DNA of 64,000 nucleotides from Leptospira chreensis (GTDB lineage Bacteria > Spirochaetota > Leptospiria > Leptospirales > Leptospiraceae), in the NCBI RefSeq assembly GCF_016919165.1, contig NZ_JAFFPS010000077.1:1-64000 (forward strand), in the 5' to 3' direction. The notes beneath the pieces were generated by a model, which was not told where the DNA came from, did not search any database, and saw nothing but the letters and a program-made list of their open reading frames with translations. Both the position numbers and the translations under genes were made by a program. Of the stretch, positions 44,281 through 54,344 are shown one piece after another. Position 1 is the first letter of the stretch; every line of letters begins with the position of its first letter.

Positions 44281-46320
44281 ATGAAATTGAAATGGGAACC
44301 AGATTCATTACGTACAAAATTATTACTGCTTACCGTATTATCTGTCGCGCTCTCGGCCAGTTTGACTGGTTTCTTAAGTTATTACGTTGGTAGAAGTACG
44401 ATCATTTCCAAATTAGAAAGTTTTGATATTCTAAAAATTTTAGAATCCAAGTCCTCATCCATTGATTCTATCTTGGAGCGTGCGAAAGAAACCGCCACCT
44501 TAATTGTTTCAGACGAGAATAGTAAAATTTGGGCAAAGTCAGGAGAACCGAAGGGGGAAAGGTCGGACAATTTGTTCAAAAGTCTCACTGCCTACAAGGA
44601 AAAACTAAGTTACATTACGTACTTAGGCGTGATCAACCCACTCACAAAAAACTACTTCAATCAAAAAGCAGATAAAATTGATACCTTACGTGCCAATGAT
44701 CCTGACGACTCTTGGTTTTTTGATCTAGTCGCTTCCGGTAAAGAAATGGTCATTAACATGGATTATACGGCTGAATATAAGTCCTATGCCATTTTTTTGA
44801 ATGGGGTTGCGATTGAAAATGGGAAACCCGTTTTCATTAGCTCTATCGGGATTGATGTGTCCAATGCCTCCAAACAGTTCACACAAATGGACCAATTCAG
44901 CGGAGAAAGTTGGCTTATTGACGGTGGTGGAGAAATCAAACTCGCAGCCGATATTAATTTGTTAAATAAAGATATAAAAATTGCCTTTCCAGAAGGGATT
45001 GCCGGAAAAATAGCCGAGTCCAAGGAAGATGTTTTTATTTTCCGAGGTAAGAACCATTTAGGTAATGATTGCCTTTATGGTGTGTACAAGTTACATTCTG
45101 TACCTTGGCGTGTGATCTACAGAGTTCCTGTTGCGGCTATGACCAAGTCCCTTGACTCCATTTCCTTTTTTACCATTTTGAGTATTGTATTCTCTGTTGT
45201 TTTTGTTTCTTTTGGTATGGGTTATATCCTTACAAAAGTAACCAATGCTTTAAGGGAAGCATCAGTTCTCATGACTCGGATTTCGCATAACGAACTGACG
45301 GTGGAAGTTCCCAAAAACCAATTGGAGAGAAAAGACGAAATTGGTGGGATGGCCAATAGTTTGGAAAAGATGCGAAAGAATCTAATTTCGATCGTAAAAA
45401 AAATCCAATCTTTGTCTGAGTCACTGACAGTAAAAAGTGGTCATCTTTCTTCTTTGGCATCTGATTCTTCTGCCACTATGGAAGAAATTGCATCCTCTGT
45501 ACAAGAGTTGTCAGCCAGTGCGGAAAATGTTTCGGCATCAGCAGAAGAGATATCCTCCCAATCAAATTCGATGATGGAAACATTGAGTTTACTCGGTGAT
45601 GAAATGGAACTTGTTTCTAAGGGTGCAGAAAACATTGAGTTAAAAGCAGGTCAGTTGGAAACCTTCGCAGGGAAATCACTGAGCGAAGCCAGATCTTTAT
45701 TTGAAACCATCAATACAAAAATCCAAAATGCAGTGAAGGATGCAGAAGCCATTAAAGAAATCCGCGAACTTGCCAGTATGATTTCTGAAATTGGAGATCA
45801 GACCAATTTGCTCTCGTTAAATGCAGCGATCGAAGCGGCAAGGGCAGGGGAACATGGTCGTGGGTTTGCTGTTGTGGCAACAGAAGTGTCCAATTTGGCT
45901 GGAAAGTCCCAAGATACAGTAAAGAAGATTGTGGAGCTAAATAAAAAACTCGAAAAAGCAATGATGGAAATGGTAGACTCAGTCAAAGAACTCCTCGGTA
46001 TGATTACAGAAAAAGTCATTCCTGACTACGAAGAAGTGGCATCCTCCGGTAGACAGTACCGGGCCCAATCCGAGGAAATCAACAAACTCGCCAAACGAAC
46101 CTTCACTCTTTCTCGGGAGATTAGCTCTAGCATCACAGAAGTCCACCAGGCCATCCTTTCCGTTTCGGACGCCATGAATCAAAATGCCTTAGCTCTAGGG
46201 GAAATTAACTCAGGAACCAACCAAATCAGTGATGCCTCTGTCCAAACAGCCGATAGTTCCCAGGAATTGACCCAGGCCGCAGAGGATATGAAGGAAATTG
46301 CCTATCAGTTCAAACTATAA
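44281..46320 (+). CDS. Methyl-accepting chemotaxis protein with periplasmic Cache domain
   Basis: 679 residues, AAGGAAAG Shine-Dalgarno. TM1 lies at ~14-36. A dCache-like sensor (~37-280) contains [21 protein letters not shown] and [13 protein letters not shown]2 (~290-320) is followed by HAMP (~320-375) and a signalling domain with the conserved hairpin tip [23 protein letters not shown] and [12 protein letters not shown]. It controls CheA for swimming bias. The ligand is probably a small organic or amino acid, as for other dCache receptors. Confidence 0.92.
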   Translation: MKLKWEPDSLRTKLLLLTVLSVALSASLTGFLSYYVGRSTIISKLESFDILKILESKSSSIDSILERAKETATLIVSDENSKIWAKSGEPKGERSDNLFKSLTAYKEKLSYITYLGVINPLTKNYFNQKADKIDTLRANDPDDSWFFDLVASGKEMVINMDYTAEYKSYAIFLNGVAIENGKPVFISSIGIDVSNASKQFTQMDQFSGESWLIDGGGEIKLAADINLLNKDIKIAFPEGIAGKIAESKEDVFIFRGKNHLGNDCLYGVYKLHSVPWRVIYRVPVAAMTKSLDSISFFTILSIVFSVVFVSFGMGYILTKVTNALREASVLMTRISHNELTVEVPKNQLERKDEIGGMANSLEKMRKNLISIVKKIQSLSESLTVKSGHLSSLASDSSATMEEIASSVQELSASAENVSASAEEISSQSNSMMETLSLLGDEMELVSKGAENIELKAGQLETFAGKSLSEARSLFETINTKIQNAVKDAEAIKEIRELASMISEIGDQTNLLSLNAAIEAARAGEHGRGFAVVATEVSNLAGKSQDTVKKIVELNKKLEKAMMEMVDSVKELLGMITEKVIPDYEEVASSGRQYRAQSEEINKLAKRTFTLSREISSSITEVHQAILSVSDAMNQNALALGEINSGTNQISDASVQTADSSQELTQAAEDMKEIAYQFKL

Positions 46321-46381
46321 CACTTAGAAATCCGCTTTTCCCGGGCAAAATCTGTTGTCTTCCCTATGTCGGAATAAAAAC

Positions 46382-46395
46382 TGACCAGTTAGTCA
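46382..46395. promoter_or_regulatory. TetR-type operator-like palindrome upstream of RND pump
   Basis: TGAC-CAGTTA-GTCA lies 39 bases before the pump's ATG. Short TGAC/GTCA dyads of this kind are common TetR-family binding sites in front of efflux pumps. No TetR gene is encoded nearby, so the assignment is by analogy. Confidence 0.35.
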
Positions 46396-46434
46396 ACTTT
46401 TTTGTCTTTAGATTCACTTTTTGGGAAGTAGCGG

Positions 46435-49400
46435 ATGCAGAACATTGCCAAATTTATAACCGATAAAACACTTATCATTCAGTTCATTTTAGTCCTATTC
46501 GTTTTGATTGGACTTTCCCGTTTGCTTTCTATGCATAGGGAAGCTTTCCCAAACGTGGCCCTCGATAAAATTGTCATTGAAGCACCATTACCTGGTGCCA
46601 CTCCCGAAGAGATTGAACGTTTGGTTGCCATACCGATTGAAAAGAAACTCAGAGCGGTCGCAAAAATTGATAAAATCCGAAGTTATAATTTAGAAAACGT
46701 CAGTGTAATTATGGTCTTCATTGTGGAAGGAACCAAAAATACAAAAAAAGTTTTGGATGATATCAAAGATGCTGTGGATTCGGTTCGCCTTCCTGACAAT
46801 GCACAAAAACCAAAGGTAAGAGAAATTACCACGGAAAAACAAGAGGTGATCAGTCTTGCACTTTCCTTAAAAGAAGATTCTAAAGATGCGATTTCCGACT
46901 ATCGTAAGTTACGTGATACAGCGAAAGCATTTGAAGATCGGTTTTTCCAAATCAAAGAAATTGCAGAGATTGAAAAGATTGGTTATCGAAACCGTGAGTT
47001 TCTTGTGGAAGTCAATCCTCATGCCTTAAATACAAAGGAAGTGGGACTCAATTCCGTCCTCAACGCCCTTGGTTCTAGAAATATCAACATTCCTTCGGGA
47101 AGGTTGAAGGTGAATGGAACAGAATATCTTTTACGGACTCGTGGAGATTTTGAAGAAGCAAAGGATATGCTTCTTGTTCCTATTCTTGGAAATGAGTTTG
47201 GTTTTGCGACCGTGTTAAAAGACATCGCAAAAGTGGTGGATGGTTTTGAAGAAGAAAAAACCTACGAAAAGTTAAATGGTGAAAACAGTATCATCTTAAG
47301 AGTTTGGAAAACCGACCAAGCCGATATCATCACCACAGCAGATACGGTGAAAACTTTAGTAACTTCCATGGAAGGAAACTTCCCGGAAGTGAAAACCAAA
47401 ATCTATGATGATAAAAGTAAGGATGTTCGTCGCCAACTCGGTGACTTAATTTTGAATTTTGAAACGGGCCTCGTTTTAGTATTACTTTCTCTTATCTTTA
47501 TTTTGGGTATGAGACTGAGTATTATGATTAGCGTTGCCATCATATTTATCTTTCTTATCTCCTTTATCTTTTTGAAACAGTTTGGATTTACCATCAACAC
47601 CATTACAATTTTTGGAATGGTTATGGTTCTTGGTATGATGGTGGATAACTCCATCGTTGTGGCTGAGAATACCTACCGGTTGATGCAGGAAGGGATGGAG
47701 AGAAGGGATGCCATCTTACAAACATTTAAAGATGTTTTGGTTCCCCTCCTTGTATCCTTTCTTGTGATTTCCGCAGCATTTTTCCCTCTTTTGTTTATGA
47801 GTGGGGTGATTGGAAAATTCATTTTGGGAATTCCGGCAGTGGTGCTCATTACTCTTGCGAGTTCTCTTTTGTTTGCTCTTGTGTTTTTACCAAACTGGTT
47901 GAACAAGTTTTTACCAAAAACCTTCCAAGGGAAAATTAAAAAGAACGAATCCATCGAAGAGAAAGAAGGGGCATTCGGATACGTTATTTCTGGTTACAAA
48001 CGAACCATGACTTTCGCTCTAAAACATAGGATTTTTGTTCTTTCGATTTTTACATTTATCTTTTTCTTCACCTTATTCCTTGCGGGTAGATTTTTACCTT
48101 TTGTGATGTTTCCTTCAGGAAGTGAAGAAGATATCGAAATCAAAGTTTGGATGCCGATTGGAACCACTCTTCAAAAGAATTTAGAGATCATTGAAAAAAT
48201 GGAACCTGTTGTGACTAAAATGGCAGGGAAAGACTTTATCCATTTACGCAGTCGGATCGGGATTCATGAAAATCCGATTACCGATCCGAAACCAGGACAA
48301 GAGGTTCACCGGTCTCACCTAACGATGAAGCTAGTGACAGCAGCGGACAGAAAAGAATGGGAAGATGCAAGAGTTCTTGTGAAAAAAATTCGTGAGTACA
48401 TTGCGGAAAACAAAGCCTCAGGAAATTTTCCCAAAGAAATGATTTATGATGTGAATGCAAGGATTAAAGGGCCACCTGTAGGAAAACCTGTGAGTTTAGA
48501 AATCCGTGGTGCTGACTTTGATGTGATCCAAGAGATTGCTGACCTTTATATCAAAGAACTAAAAAAAATGGATGGAGTTTCTGACATTCGTATTGATTTG
48601 GAGCTTGGTAAGGAAGAATACCGATTCTTTGTCAAAGATGAAATTGCTGGTAGAACGGATGTGAGTGCCAGAGACATTGCCCGTTCGGTGCGGACTGCCT
48701 TTAACGGTGAGGTAGCTTCGACGATCAGCAAAGGCGAAGATAAAATCAATATCCTCGTTCGTTTTCCTGAAGCAGAAAGACATTCTGTATCTAGTTTGAA
48801 TTTAGTAAAAGTAGAAAATAAAAATAGAAGGTTGATCCCTTTAAACCAAGTTGCTTATTTTGAAAAAGATAGGGACTACTCGATGATCAACCGCCAAGAT
48901 TTGCAACGTGTCGTGCGTCTGGAAGCCTCTGTCGACACAGATAAAACAACATCTCTTTTTGTGAACCGACAATTGAAAAATCTAGTGAACGTCGATAAAT
49001 ATGCAGCAAACGCGTATTCGGTGATCTTTGGTGGAGAACAAGAGGATGCGGGTAAGTCGTTTCGTGACTTAGGAATCTCTATGTTACTTGCCGTTGCTGT
49101 GATCTTTGGAATTTTTATCGTGTTTTTTAACTCGGTAGGAACCACCACTGTCATCATTGGATCCATTCCCTTCGGAATTGTGGGAGTTCTTTTTGCCCTC
49201 ATGACCCATGGAATGCCTCTTAGTTTTATGAGTACTCTTGCCATTGTGGCTCTCAGTGGTTCCATTGTGGCAAACACTCTCATTCTCATTACTTTTATTG
49301 AGGAATTACGAATGCAAGGGATGTCGATTGAAGAAGCCATCATCAACGGTGGTGCCATTCGTTTGCGACCGATCTTTCTAACTACCATCAGTACGGTGAT

Positions 49401-49596
49401 TGGCCTTGTGCCGAGTGCATATGGGATTCCGACATTGGATCCGTTTGTGCAACCGCTATCACTCGCTTTTGGTTGGGGATTGTTTTTTGCTACCGGTGTG
49501 ACTCTTATCTTTGTTCCCGTTTTATACAGGATTAAAGAGGATTTCAAACATATGTTTTCCAAGATTTCCTTTTCTAAACTTTTGCGAAAGGGTTAG
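46435..49596 (+). CDS. RND-family efflux transporter permease
   Basis: 1053 residues, the size of AcrB/MexB-like pumps, with 12 transmembrane helices and two large periplasmic loops. Motifs: FPNVALDKIVIEAPLPGATPEEIER, LGMMVDNSIVVAENTYRLMQEGMERRDA (TM4, with a single Asp) and ALSGSIVANTLILITFIEELRMQGMSIEEA. Proton-driven export of hydrophobic compounds or metals is likely. No membrane-fusion protein or TolC partner is encoded in the neighbourhood. A TetR-like palindrome precedes it. Confidence 0.92.
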   Translation: MQNIAKFITDKTLIIQFILVLFVLIGLSRLLSMHREAFPNVALDKIVIEAPLPGATPEEIERLVAIPIEKKLRAVAKIDKIRSYNLENVSVIMVFIVEGTKNTKKVLDDIKDAVDSVRLPDNAQKPKVREITTEKQEVISLALSLKEDSKDAISDYRKLRDTAKAFEDRFFQIKEIAEIEKIGYRNREFLVEVNPHALNTKEVGLNSVLNALGSRNINIPSGRLKVNGTEYLLRTRGDFEEAKDMLLVPILGNEFGFATVLKDIAKVVDGFEEEKTYEKLNGENSIILRVWKTDQADIITTADTVKTLVTSMEGNFPEVKTKIYDDKSKDVRRQLGDLILNFETGLVLVLLSLIFILGMRLSIMISVAIIFIFLISFIFLKQFGFTINTITIFGMVMVLGMMVDNSIVVAENTYRLMQEGMERRDAILQTFKDVLVPLLVSFLVISAAFFPLLFMSGVIGKFILGIPAVVLITLASSLLFALVFLPNWLNKFLPKTFQGKIKKNESIEEKEGAFGYVISGYKRTMTFALKHRIFVLSIFTFIFFFTLFLAGRFLPFVMFPSGSEEDIEIKVWMPIGTTLQKNLEIIEKMEPVVTKMAGKDFIHLRSRIGIHENPITDPKPGQEVHRSHLTMKLVTAADRKEWEDARVLVKKIREYIAENKASGNFPKEMIYDVNARIKGPPVGKPVSLEIRGADFDVIQEIADLYIKELKKMDGVSDIRIDLELGKEEYRFFVKDEIAGRTDVSARDIARSVRTAFNGEVASTISKGEDKINILVRFPEAERHSVSSLNLVKVENKNRRLIPLNQVAYFEKDRDYSMINRQDLQRVVRLEASVDTDKTTSLFVNRQLKNLVNVDKYAANAYSVIFGGEQEDAGKSFRDLGISMLLAVAVIFGIFIVFFNSVGTTTVIIGSIPFGIVGVLFALMTHGMPLSFMSTLAIVALSGSIVANTLILITFIEELRMQGMSIEEAIINGGAIRLRPIFLTTISTVIGLVPSAYGIPTLDPFVQPLSLAFGWGLFFATGVTLIFVPVLYRIKEDFKHMFSKISFSKLLRKG

Positions 49597-49913
49597 GTCG
49601 AAAGGGATTCATTGGCTTTTGTGTAGTGTTCTGGTTTTAATTGGGATTTGATGATGAGTAGGGTTGTGGCAATCACACCCGCATCATCTGTAAAACCCAA
49701 AGCTAAAATCACGTCGGGGATAGCATCGATCGGGGAAATGAAATAAACTAAAGCCAAAGCGATTGATGTTTTGGCCGATAGGGATGTGTTTTCATCCATT
49801 AAACAGTAATACATCGCCACCACATCTTTTAAGAAGGGAATTTTTTTACCTGTTTCTTTGACCTTTTTCCAAAAATTGGTTTTGATAAATTTAAGTTTTT
49901 GGTTCTCTTCCAT
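49593..49913 (-). CDS. YkvA/DUF1232 family small membrane protein
   Basis: 106 residues with the DUF1232 signature ALALVYFISPIDAIPDVILALGFTDDAGVIA and one or two hydrophobic helices. The family is widespread and small, but its function is unknown. The 3' end overlaps the RND pump gene by four bases on the opposite strand. Confidence 0.88.
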   Translation of the reverse strand: MEENQKLKFIKTNFWKKVKETGKKIPFLKDVVAMYYCLMDENTSLSAKTSIALALVYFISPIDAIPDVILALGFTDDAGVIATTLLIIKSQLKPEHYTKANESLST

Positions 49914-49997
49914 ACATTCTAGTTTAGATGATTTTCCTAATCCAAATCTATCATTTTTTTGCTTGAGTGGGAACTAAACAGCAGCAAAAAATAAACT

Positions 49998-51440
49998 ATG
50001 AAAAACTCAGTCATTGACAATATTTTGCGGGAACGTGCTTTTAAAAATGAAAGGACGGTCGCGATTGTCAGGTTAGGAATTTTTTCATTCCATTTGTTCA
50101 TTGATACTTTTGCTTACCTTGGATTGATCGAGTATACTGAAATTAGACCAGAATTACGCACTGTCCTAATGGATTGTTTTGTGTTTTTGGTTTCTGGAAT
50201 CTTTGTTATTTTACTAATCAATAAATTCTATCACGATTCCATCAAGTTTTTGGCGATTACATTTGATTACTCTATTATTGCCGTTATGTTGGTTTTTGAA
50301 CCGACGATTCCCAAAGGTGGCCAATTGATTTATTGGGTTGCCCTCGTTGCTTCTATATTTCCTTTTTTATTAAATCTATTGCGTTACTCTAAATCGGGTG
50401 TCATTTATTCCTCTGTTCTTTCCGTTTCTTTGTTTATTGGGGTAACTACTTATTATAACAATGGGGATGCAGAAAATATTATTCCCATGCTTTTGAATCT
50501 AGTGTTGCTCTTGCTCATTGGATATTCCATTACCGCTGCTAGCCGAAAGATGATGGAGGAAGCGAATACAAAAAGAATGATGGAAAGATACCTTCCTCCC
50601 CAACTGGTGGATGAGTTGTATAAAAAAAATGTAAACATTGAGCCAGGTGGAGTGGTAAGAAAGGTAACCATCCTTTTTTCTGACATTCGTTCCTTTACAA
50701 CAATTTCGGAACGATTAGATGCAAATTCAGTGGTTTCCATTTTGAATGCCTATTTATCCGTGATGACTGAGATCATCTTTCGTTTCAAAGGAACCATTGA
50801 TAAATTTATTGGAGATGCGATCATGACAGTGTTTGGAGCTCCCATTCAAAATGATGATGATGCCATACGTGCTGTAAAAACAGCAATCTTCATGCAAGAG
50901 GCCATGAAGTCTTTCAATCTAAGCCATTCTGAGTTAAATGAACCCATTGAAATTGGTATTGGGATTCATACAGGTGAGGTGGTTGCAGGGAATATAGGAT
51001 CTGAAAAGCGAATCGACTATACTGTCATCGGTGATAATGTCAATCTCTCTTCACGAATCGAAAGTTTAACAAAAATTTATAAATGCCCTATTTTAATTTC
51101 TAGTGCGACGTACGATGAATTACATACAGAAATTTCAACAAATCAAATTTTGGCAAGGGAAGTTGACACAGTCATTGTTAAAGGAAAAACCAGTAGTATC
51201 AAAATCTATGAGGTGATGTGTTTCTTAAATGAAGAAGAAAAGAGTTTAAAACTTCAATGGAAACAGGATTTTGAAAATGCACTTGCATTTTACAAACAGA
51301 GAGAGTTTGAGAAAGCTATGTTTGCATTTGACCGTATCAAAAAAGATCCTCTGAGTGAATTTTATAGGGATCGGTGCAAAGAATTTCTAAAAAATCCTCC
51401 CGAAAAAAACTGGGATGGCAGTTTTGCCGTAACTCCTTAA
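49998..51440 (+). CDS. Membrane adenylate/guanylate cyclase (class III)
   Basis: 480 residues with about six transmembrane helices (~25-185). A short linker (MERYLPPQLVDELYKKN) leads to a class III cyclase catalytic domain (~215-400). The metal-binding Asp pair is in ILFSDIRSFT and FIGDAIMTVFGAP. VIGDNVNLSSRIESLTK carries the transition-state Asn/Arg region, and IGIGIHTGEVVAGNIGS is also present. A C-terminal ~60-residue helical TPR-like tail follows. It makes cAMP most probably. Confidence 0.92.
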   Translation: MKNSVIDNILRERAFKNERTVAIVRLGIFSFHLFIDTFAYLGLIEYTEIRPELRTVLMDCFVFLVSGIFVILLINKFYHDSIKFLAITFDYSIIAVMLVFEPTIPKGGQLIYWVALVASIFPFLLNLLRYSKSGVIYSSVLSVSLFIGVTTYYNNGDAENIIPMLLNLVLLLLIGYSITAASRKMMEEANTKRMMERYLPPQLVDELYKKNVNIEPGGVVRKVTILFSDIRSFTTISERLDANSVVSILNAYLSVMTEIIFRFKGTIDKFIGDAIMTVFGAPIQNDDDAIRAVKTAIFMQEAMKSFNLSHSELNEPIEIGIGIHTGEVVAGNIGSEKRIDYTVIGDNVNLSSRIESLTKIYKCPILISSATYDELHTEISTNQILAREVDTVIVKGKTSSIKIYEVMCFLNEEEKSLKLQWKQDFENALAFYKQREFEKAMFAFDRIKKDPLSEFYRDRCKEFLKNPPEKNWDGSFAVTP

Positions 51441-51462
51441 GTTTTTTGCGTTAGGGATACGG

Positions 51463-51514
51463 CGGGCGTAAGGTCCGAAGGACGGGAGCGAAAAGCGCAC
51501 CCCAGAGTAGCCCG
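51463..51514. other. GC-rich intergenic element that folds as a three-way junction
   Basis: CGGGC (51463-51467) pairs with GCCCG (51510-51514). It encloses two hairpins: GTCC-GAA-GGAC (51473-51483) and GCG-AAAAG-CGC (51488-51498). It is much richer in G+C than its AT-rich surroundings. Located 22 bases after the cyclase stop and about 70 bases before the convergent VOC gene end. It could be an intergenic repeat, a small RNA or a terminator-like structure. Confidence 0.45.
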
Positions 51515-51582
51515 ACCCTTTGATTAAAGGATTCGGATTTACCTACTCATTGGGAACGCCCATTGAACTATTGTTATGCAAT

Positions 51583-52044
51583 CTACCCTAGGGCTTTGAT
51601 CACATCTTCGGGAGCTTGTACGAGTTCCACAAGTACACCTTCGCTACAAAGAGGAAACTCTTCATTGCCTTTGGGATGGATGAAACAAACGTTATAGCCT
51701 GCAGCACCCTTTCTGATCCCACCTGGTGTGAAACGAACTCCTTGTTTGGTTAGGTAGTCCACACATTCTTCTAGTTTATCAATCCAAAGCCCAATGTGGT
51801 TGAGTTTGGGATCGTGAACTTTGGGGCTTTTGTTGGGATCAATGGGTTGCATAAGGTCAATTTCAACTTTGAAAGGGCCATTGCCCATGGACAAAATGTC
51901 CTCATCTACGTTTTCTTTTTCACTTTTATAATCTGAAACTTTTGTGAGGCCCATAACATCTACCCAAAACTTGGATAACTTTTCTTTGGACTCACCACCG
52001 ATTGCAACTTGTTGGATTCCTAAAACTTTAAATGGGCGTGACAT
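51583..52044 (-). CDS. VOC-family protein (glyoxalase/methylmalonyl-CoA epimerase-like)
   Basis: 153 residues with two beta-alpha-beta-beta-beta modules. Putative metal ligands are Q12 (GIQQVAIG), D63 or E61 (VEIDLMQP, aligned with the family 'ELLEP'), H83 (LNHIGLWI) and E140 (VLVELVQAP). Q-x-H-E rather than H-E-H-E resembles glyoxalase I more than the epimerase in the first position. Substrate unknown. Downstream of the five-gene operon by about 87 bp. Confidence 0.82.
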   Translation of the reverse strand: MSRPFKVLGIQQVAIGGESKEKLSKFWVDVMGLTKVSDYKSEKENVDEDILSMGNGPFKVEIDLMQPIDPNKSPKVHDPKLNHIGLWIDKLEECVDYLTKQGVRFTPGGIRKGAAGYNVCFIHPKGNEEFPLCSEGVLVELVQAPEDVIKALG

Positions 52045-52131
52045 GAATCACTCTCCTGTATTTTATTTTTACAAAAATATAATGTTACCTTCACCACATT
52101 TTTCCAAAGGACCTCAGACGAAAATTGTTTT

Positions 52132-53088
52132 TCATTCGGGTTTTGGGTTTTCGTGGGTCCATCTCCAATACAAATAAGCAACAAGAGCAAGGCTTGTTGT
52201 GATGATAAACTGTGTTAGGTGGACAACCGTGGCATACACAAGACCTTCGCCGGGATCTCGACCTACGATAATAAATCCAGAGATGATGGCTGCATGAAAC
52301 ACACCAATCCCAGAAGGTGCGGAAGGAATCGCAACACCCATCCCACCGAGAAACATAAAGAGTAGGGCTTCTGGAAATTGAATGGGCATACCAATGAGTT
52401 TGCCTGCCAAGTAATACGAAACCGCATAACCGAGGATCCAGGTAGGAATGGAATAGAGAACGGGCCTCAGTAATTTATCACCTTTTAAAAAGGAAGAAAA
52501 CTCTACTAAATGGTGGTCTAACTTATCTTCATATAAACTATGTTTGCCGATGATTCCAAATAGTTTTTTGGCAAGTCCGCGTAAGGGTTCTAAAAAATAA
52601 CGAACAAGAACGAGTCCCACTATCATTCCGAAAATCACAAGAGTGGAGATGAGGAGAAGGTTTAAATTTTTGGATTGCCCTAGTCCCATATAAAATAGGG
52701 CGGTTGCACCAATGATGACAACAGAACCCAAATCCATTACCTTTTCTAAAAAGATCCGACTGAAAAGATGGGTGAGTGGGAGTTCTGTATCCCGTTTGTT
52801 CATGATAAGACGCACCAAATCGCCTCCTCTTGCCGGGAGAACCATATTGAGGCCCACACCGATAATGGAAGTTGTGAATGCTTTAGAAAAACTTATTTTT
52901 TTTTCTAAAAGATAATACCAACGAATGGAAAAGGGAACAAAAGCCCAGAGGTTAGATAAAAAGAGTAAGGGGAAAATCCACCAATTGATTTTCCCTTCCA
53001 ATCGTTCGAATTCAGCAAGATCAAAGTTTTTGGAAAGGAAATAAATCGCAATTCCTGAAACAAAAATTCCAAATATTAATTTTCTCAT
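52132..53088 (-). CDS. Lysylphosphatidylglycerol synthase TM-region/UPF0104 flippase-like protein
   Basis: 318 residues from the ATG at 53088 (AAAAGGA Shine-Dalgarno), with about eight transmembrane helices. NWWIFPLLFLSNLWAFVPFSIRWYYLL, VLPARGGDLVRLI, RIFLEKVMDLGSVV and IPSAPSGIGVFHAA are AglD/YbhN-UPF0104 motifs. The family flips or senses lipids; the soluble aminoacyl-transfer domain of MprF is missing. Last gene of the tight operon, 10 bp after the HIT gene. Confidence 0.85.
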   Translation of the reverse strand: MRKLIFGIFVSGIAIYFLSKNFDLAEFERLEGKINWWIFPLLFLSNLWAFVPFSIRWYYLLEKKISFSKAFTTSIIGVGLNMVLPARGGDLVRLIMNKRDTELPLTHLFSRIFLEKVMDLGSVVIIGATALFYMGLGQSKNLNLLLISTLVIFGMIVGLVLVRYFLEPLRGLAKKLFGIIGKHSLYEDKLDHHLVEFSSFLKGDKLLRPVLYSIPTWILGYAVSYYLAGKLIGMPIQFPEALLFMFLGGMGVAIPSAPSGIGVFHAAIISGFIIVGRDPGEGLVYATVVHLTQFIITTSLALVAYLYWRWTHENPKPE

Positions 53089-53098
53089 ATTGTCCTTT

Positions 53099-53443
53099 TT
53101 AACCTGGTGGCCACTGCATATGGCGACCACCTAGCAGATGAAAGTGGATGTGGTTTACCGTTTGTCCGCCAAAATTTCCACAGTTGTTTACAACCCGGTA
53201 TCCTTTTTCTGCGATTCCATTTTGTTCCGCAATTTGGGGAATGGTTTGCAAAATCTCTTTTAAGATCTCAGGGTCCAGATCTCCAATTTGGTTCATACTA
53301 GAAATATGGACTTTGGGAATGATGAGGACATGAAAGGGGGCTTGGGGAGTAATATCATGAAACGCTAATATGTTTTTGGATTCATATGCTTTTTTACTTT
53401 GGATTTCTCCACTCGCAATTTTACAGAAAAGACAATTTTCCAT
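53099..53443 (-). CDS. HIT-family nucleotide hydrolase/transferase (Hint-like)
   Basis: 114 residues from the ATG at 53443. CLFCKIASGEI with zinc-type cysteines, FHDITPQAPFHVLIIPKVHI, and the histidine triad VNHIHFHLLGG (His98, His100, His102). These small enzymes hydrolyse adenosine phosphoramidates or dinucleotides. The ATG follows the ROK stop by a single base, so both are coupled. Confidence 0.95.
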   Translation of the reverse strand: MENCLFCKIASGEIQSKKAYESKNILAFHDITPQAPFHVLIIPKVHISSMNQIGDLDPEILKEILQTIPQIAEQNGIAEKGYRVVNNCGNFGGQTVNHIHFHLLGGRHMQWPPG

Positions 53444-53444
53444 T

Positions 53445-54341
53445 TTATACTTTCTCCTTAGAAAATACAAGGGATGCAGCACCTAAGGCGCCAGAGAGAC
53501 TGGCCCCCGAACCAATTTTTAATCTTTCGTTTAACACGGGGAATATGGTGGATCGGATTTCCGTTTCCAGGGTTTTACCAAAGAGGTCATAGGATTTTGT
53601 GATCCCACCGACAAAGACTACAGCTTCCGGATTGAGTAAATGAACCGCACCACGAACCGCATGGGCCAATGCCAAGGTTCCAAATTCTAAAATTTCCATG
53701 GCAACCGCATCCTTTTCTCGCACCAATTGGAAAAATTCTTCCGCATGGCTTAGCCTTCGGTTTGATTTTTCCTCGTAACGACCAAGAAAGCCGCGAGTGG
53801 AAAAGTAACTTTCTACACATCCCCGAACTCCGCATCCGCAAAGGGCTCCCCCAATCACAGACGTGGTGTGACCAATTTCAATGGCATTGCCGAGGTATCC
53901 TGAATACAAAATGCCCTGGTTTACAAATCCGCCACCCACACCAGTTCCTAAGGTGATGGTGAGTTGTGATTCCGTATCTTTATAAGTTCCAAAATAGGCT
54001 TCGCCTAAGGCAGCGCAGTTGGCATCATTCTCATACCAAACGGGAAGAGAGAATTCGTCAACGAGTGACTTTTTGATCGGAAGGTTTTTTAACCCTTGGA
54101 GATTGGCGCTCGAGATCATCACCCCGCGTTCATTGTCCAAGGGACCAGGCGAGCCCACACCAATTCCGATCCCAGATTTGGCGAGGGGACGAATGGTATC
54201 TTGTAGGATCTTAAGAAAACTTTGGTTGTCTAGGTGTTCCGGGGTGGGGGAAACAAAGGATTCGAGTTCTTTCCCAGTTTCATCGAAAAGGCTCGCACGA
54301 ATGCTTCCTCCACCGATATCCACGCCAATTGCCTTACGCAA
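53445..54341 (-). CDS. ROK-family sugar kinase
   Basis: 298 residues. The N-terminus AIGVDIGGGSIRASLFD is the ATP-phosphate motif. WYENDANCAALGEAYFG carries the catalytic Asp; LTITLGTGVGGGFV follows. EIGHTTSVIGGALCGCGVRGCVESY is the zinc-binding ROK signature. There is no DNA-binding domain, so it is an enzyme (glucose, N-acetylglucosamine or related kinase) rather than a repressor. Four bases from the ABC gene. Confidence 0.93.
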   Translation of the reverse strand: MRKAIGVDIGGGSIRASLFDETGKELESFVSPTPEHLDNQSFLKILQDTIRPLAKSGIGIGVGSPGPLDNERGVMISSANLQGLKNLPIKKSLVDEFSLPVWYENDANCAALGEAYFGTYKDTESQLTITLGTGVGGGFVNQGILYSGYLGNAIEIGHTTSVIGGALCGCGVRGCVESYFSTRGFLGRYEEKSNRRLSHAEEFFQLVREKDAVAMEILEFGTLALAHAVRGAVHLLNPEAVVFVGGITKSYDLFGKTLETEIRSTIFPVLNERLKIGSGASLSGALGAASLVFSKEKV

Positions 54342-54344
54342 AAC

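Noticed and set aside
48876..49562. Long open frame antisense to the RND pump gene
   Set aside because: It mirrors the hydrophobic codons of the pump, is rich in basic and Met residues typical of shadow frames, and has no Shine-Dalgarno or family match.
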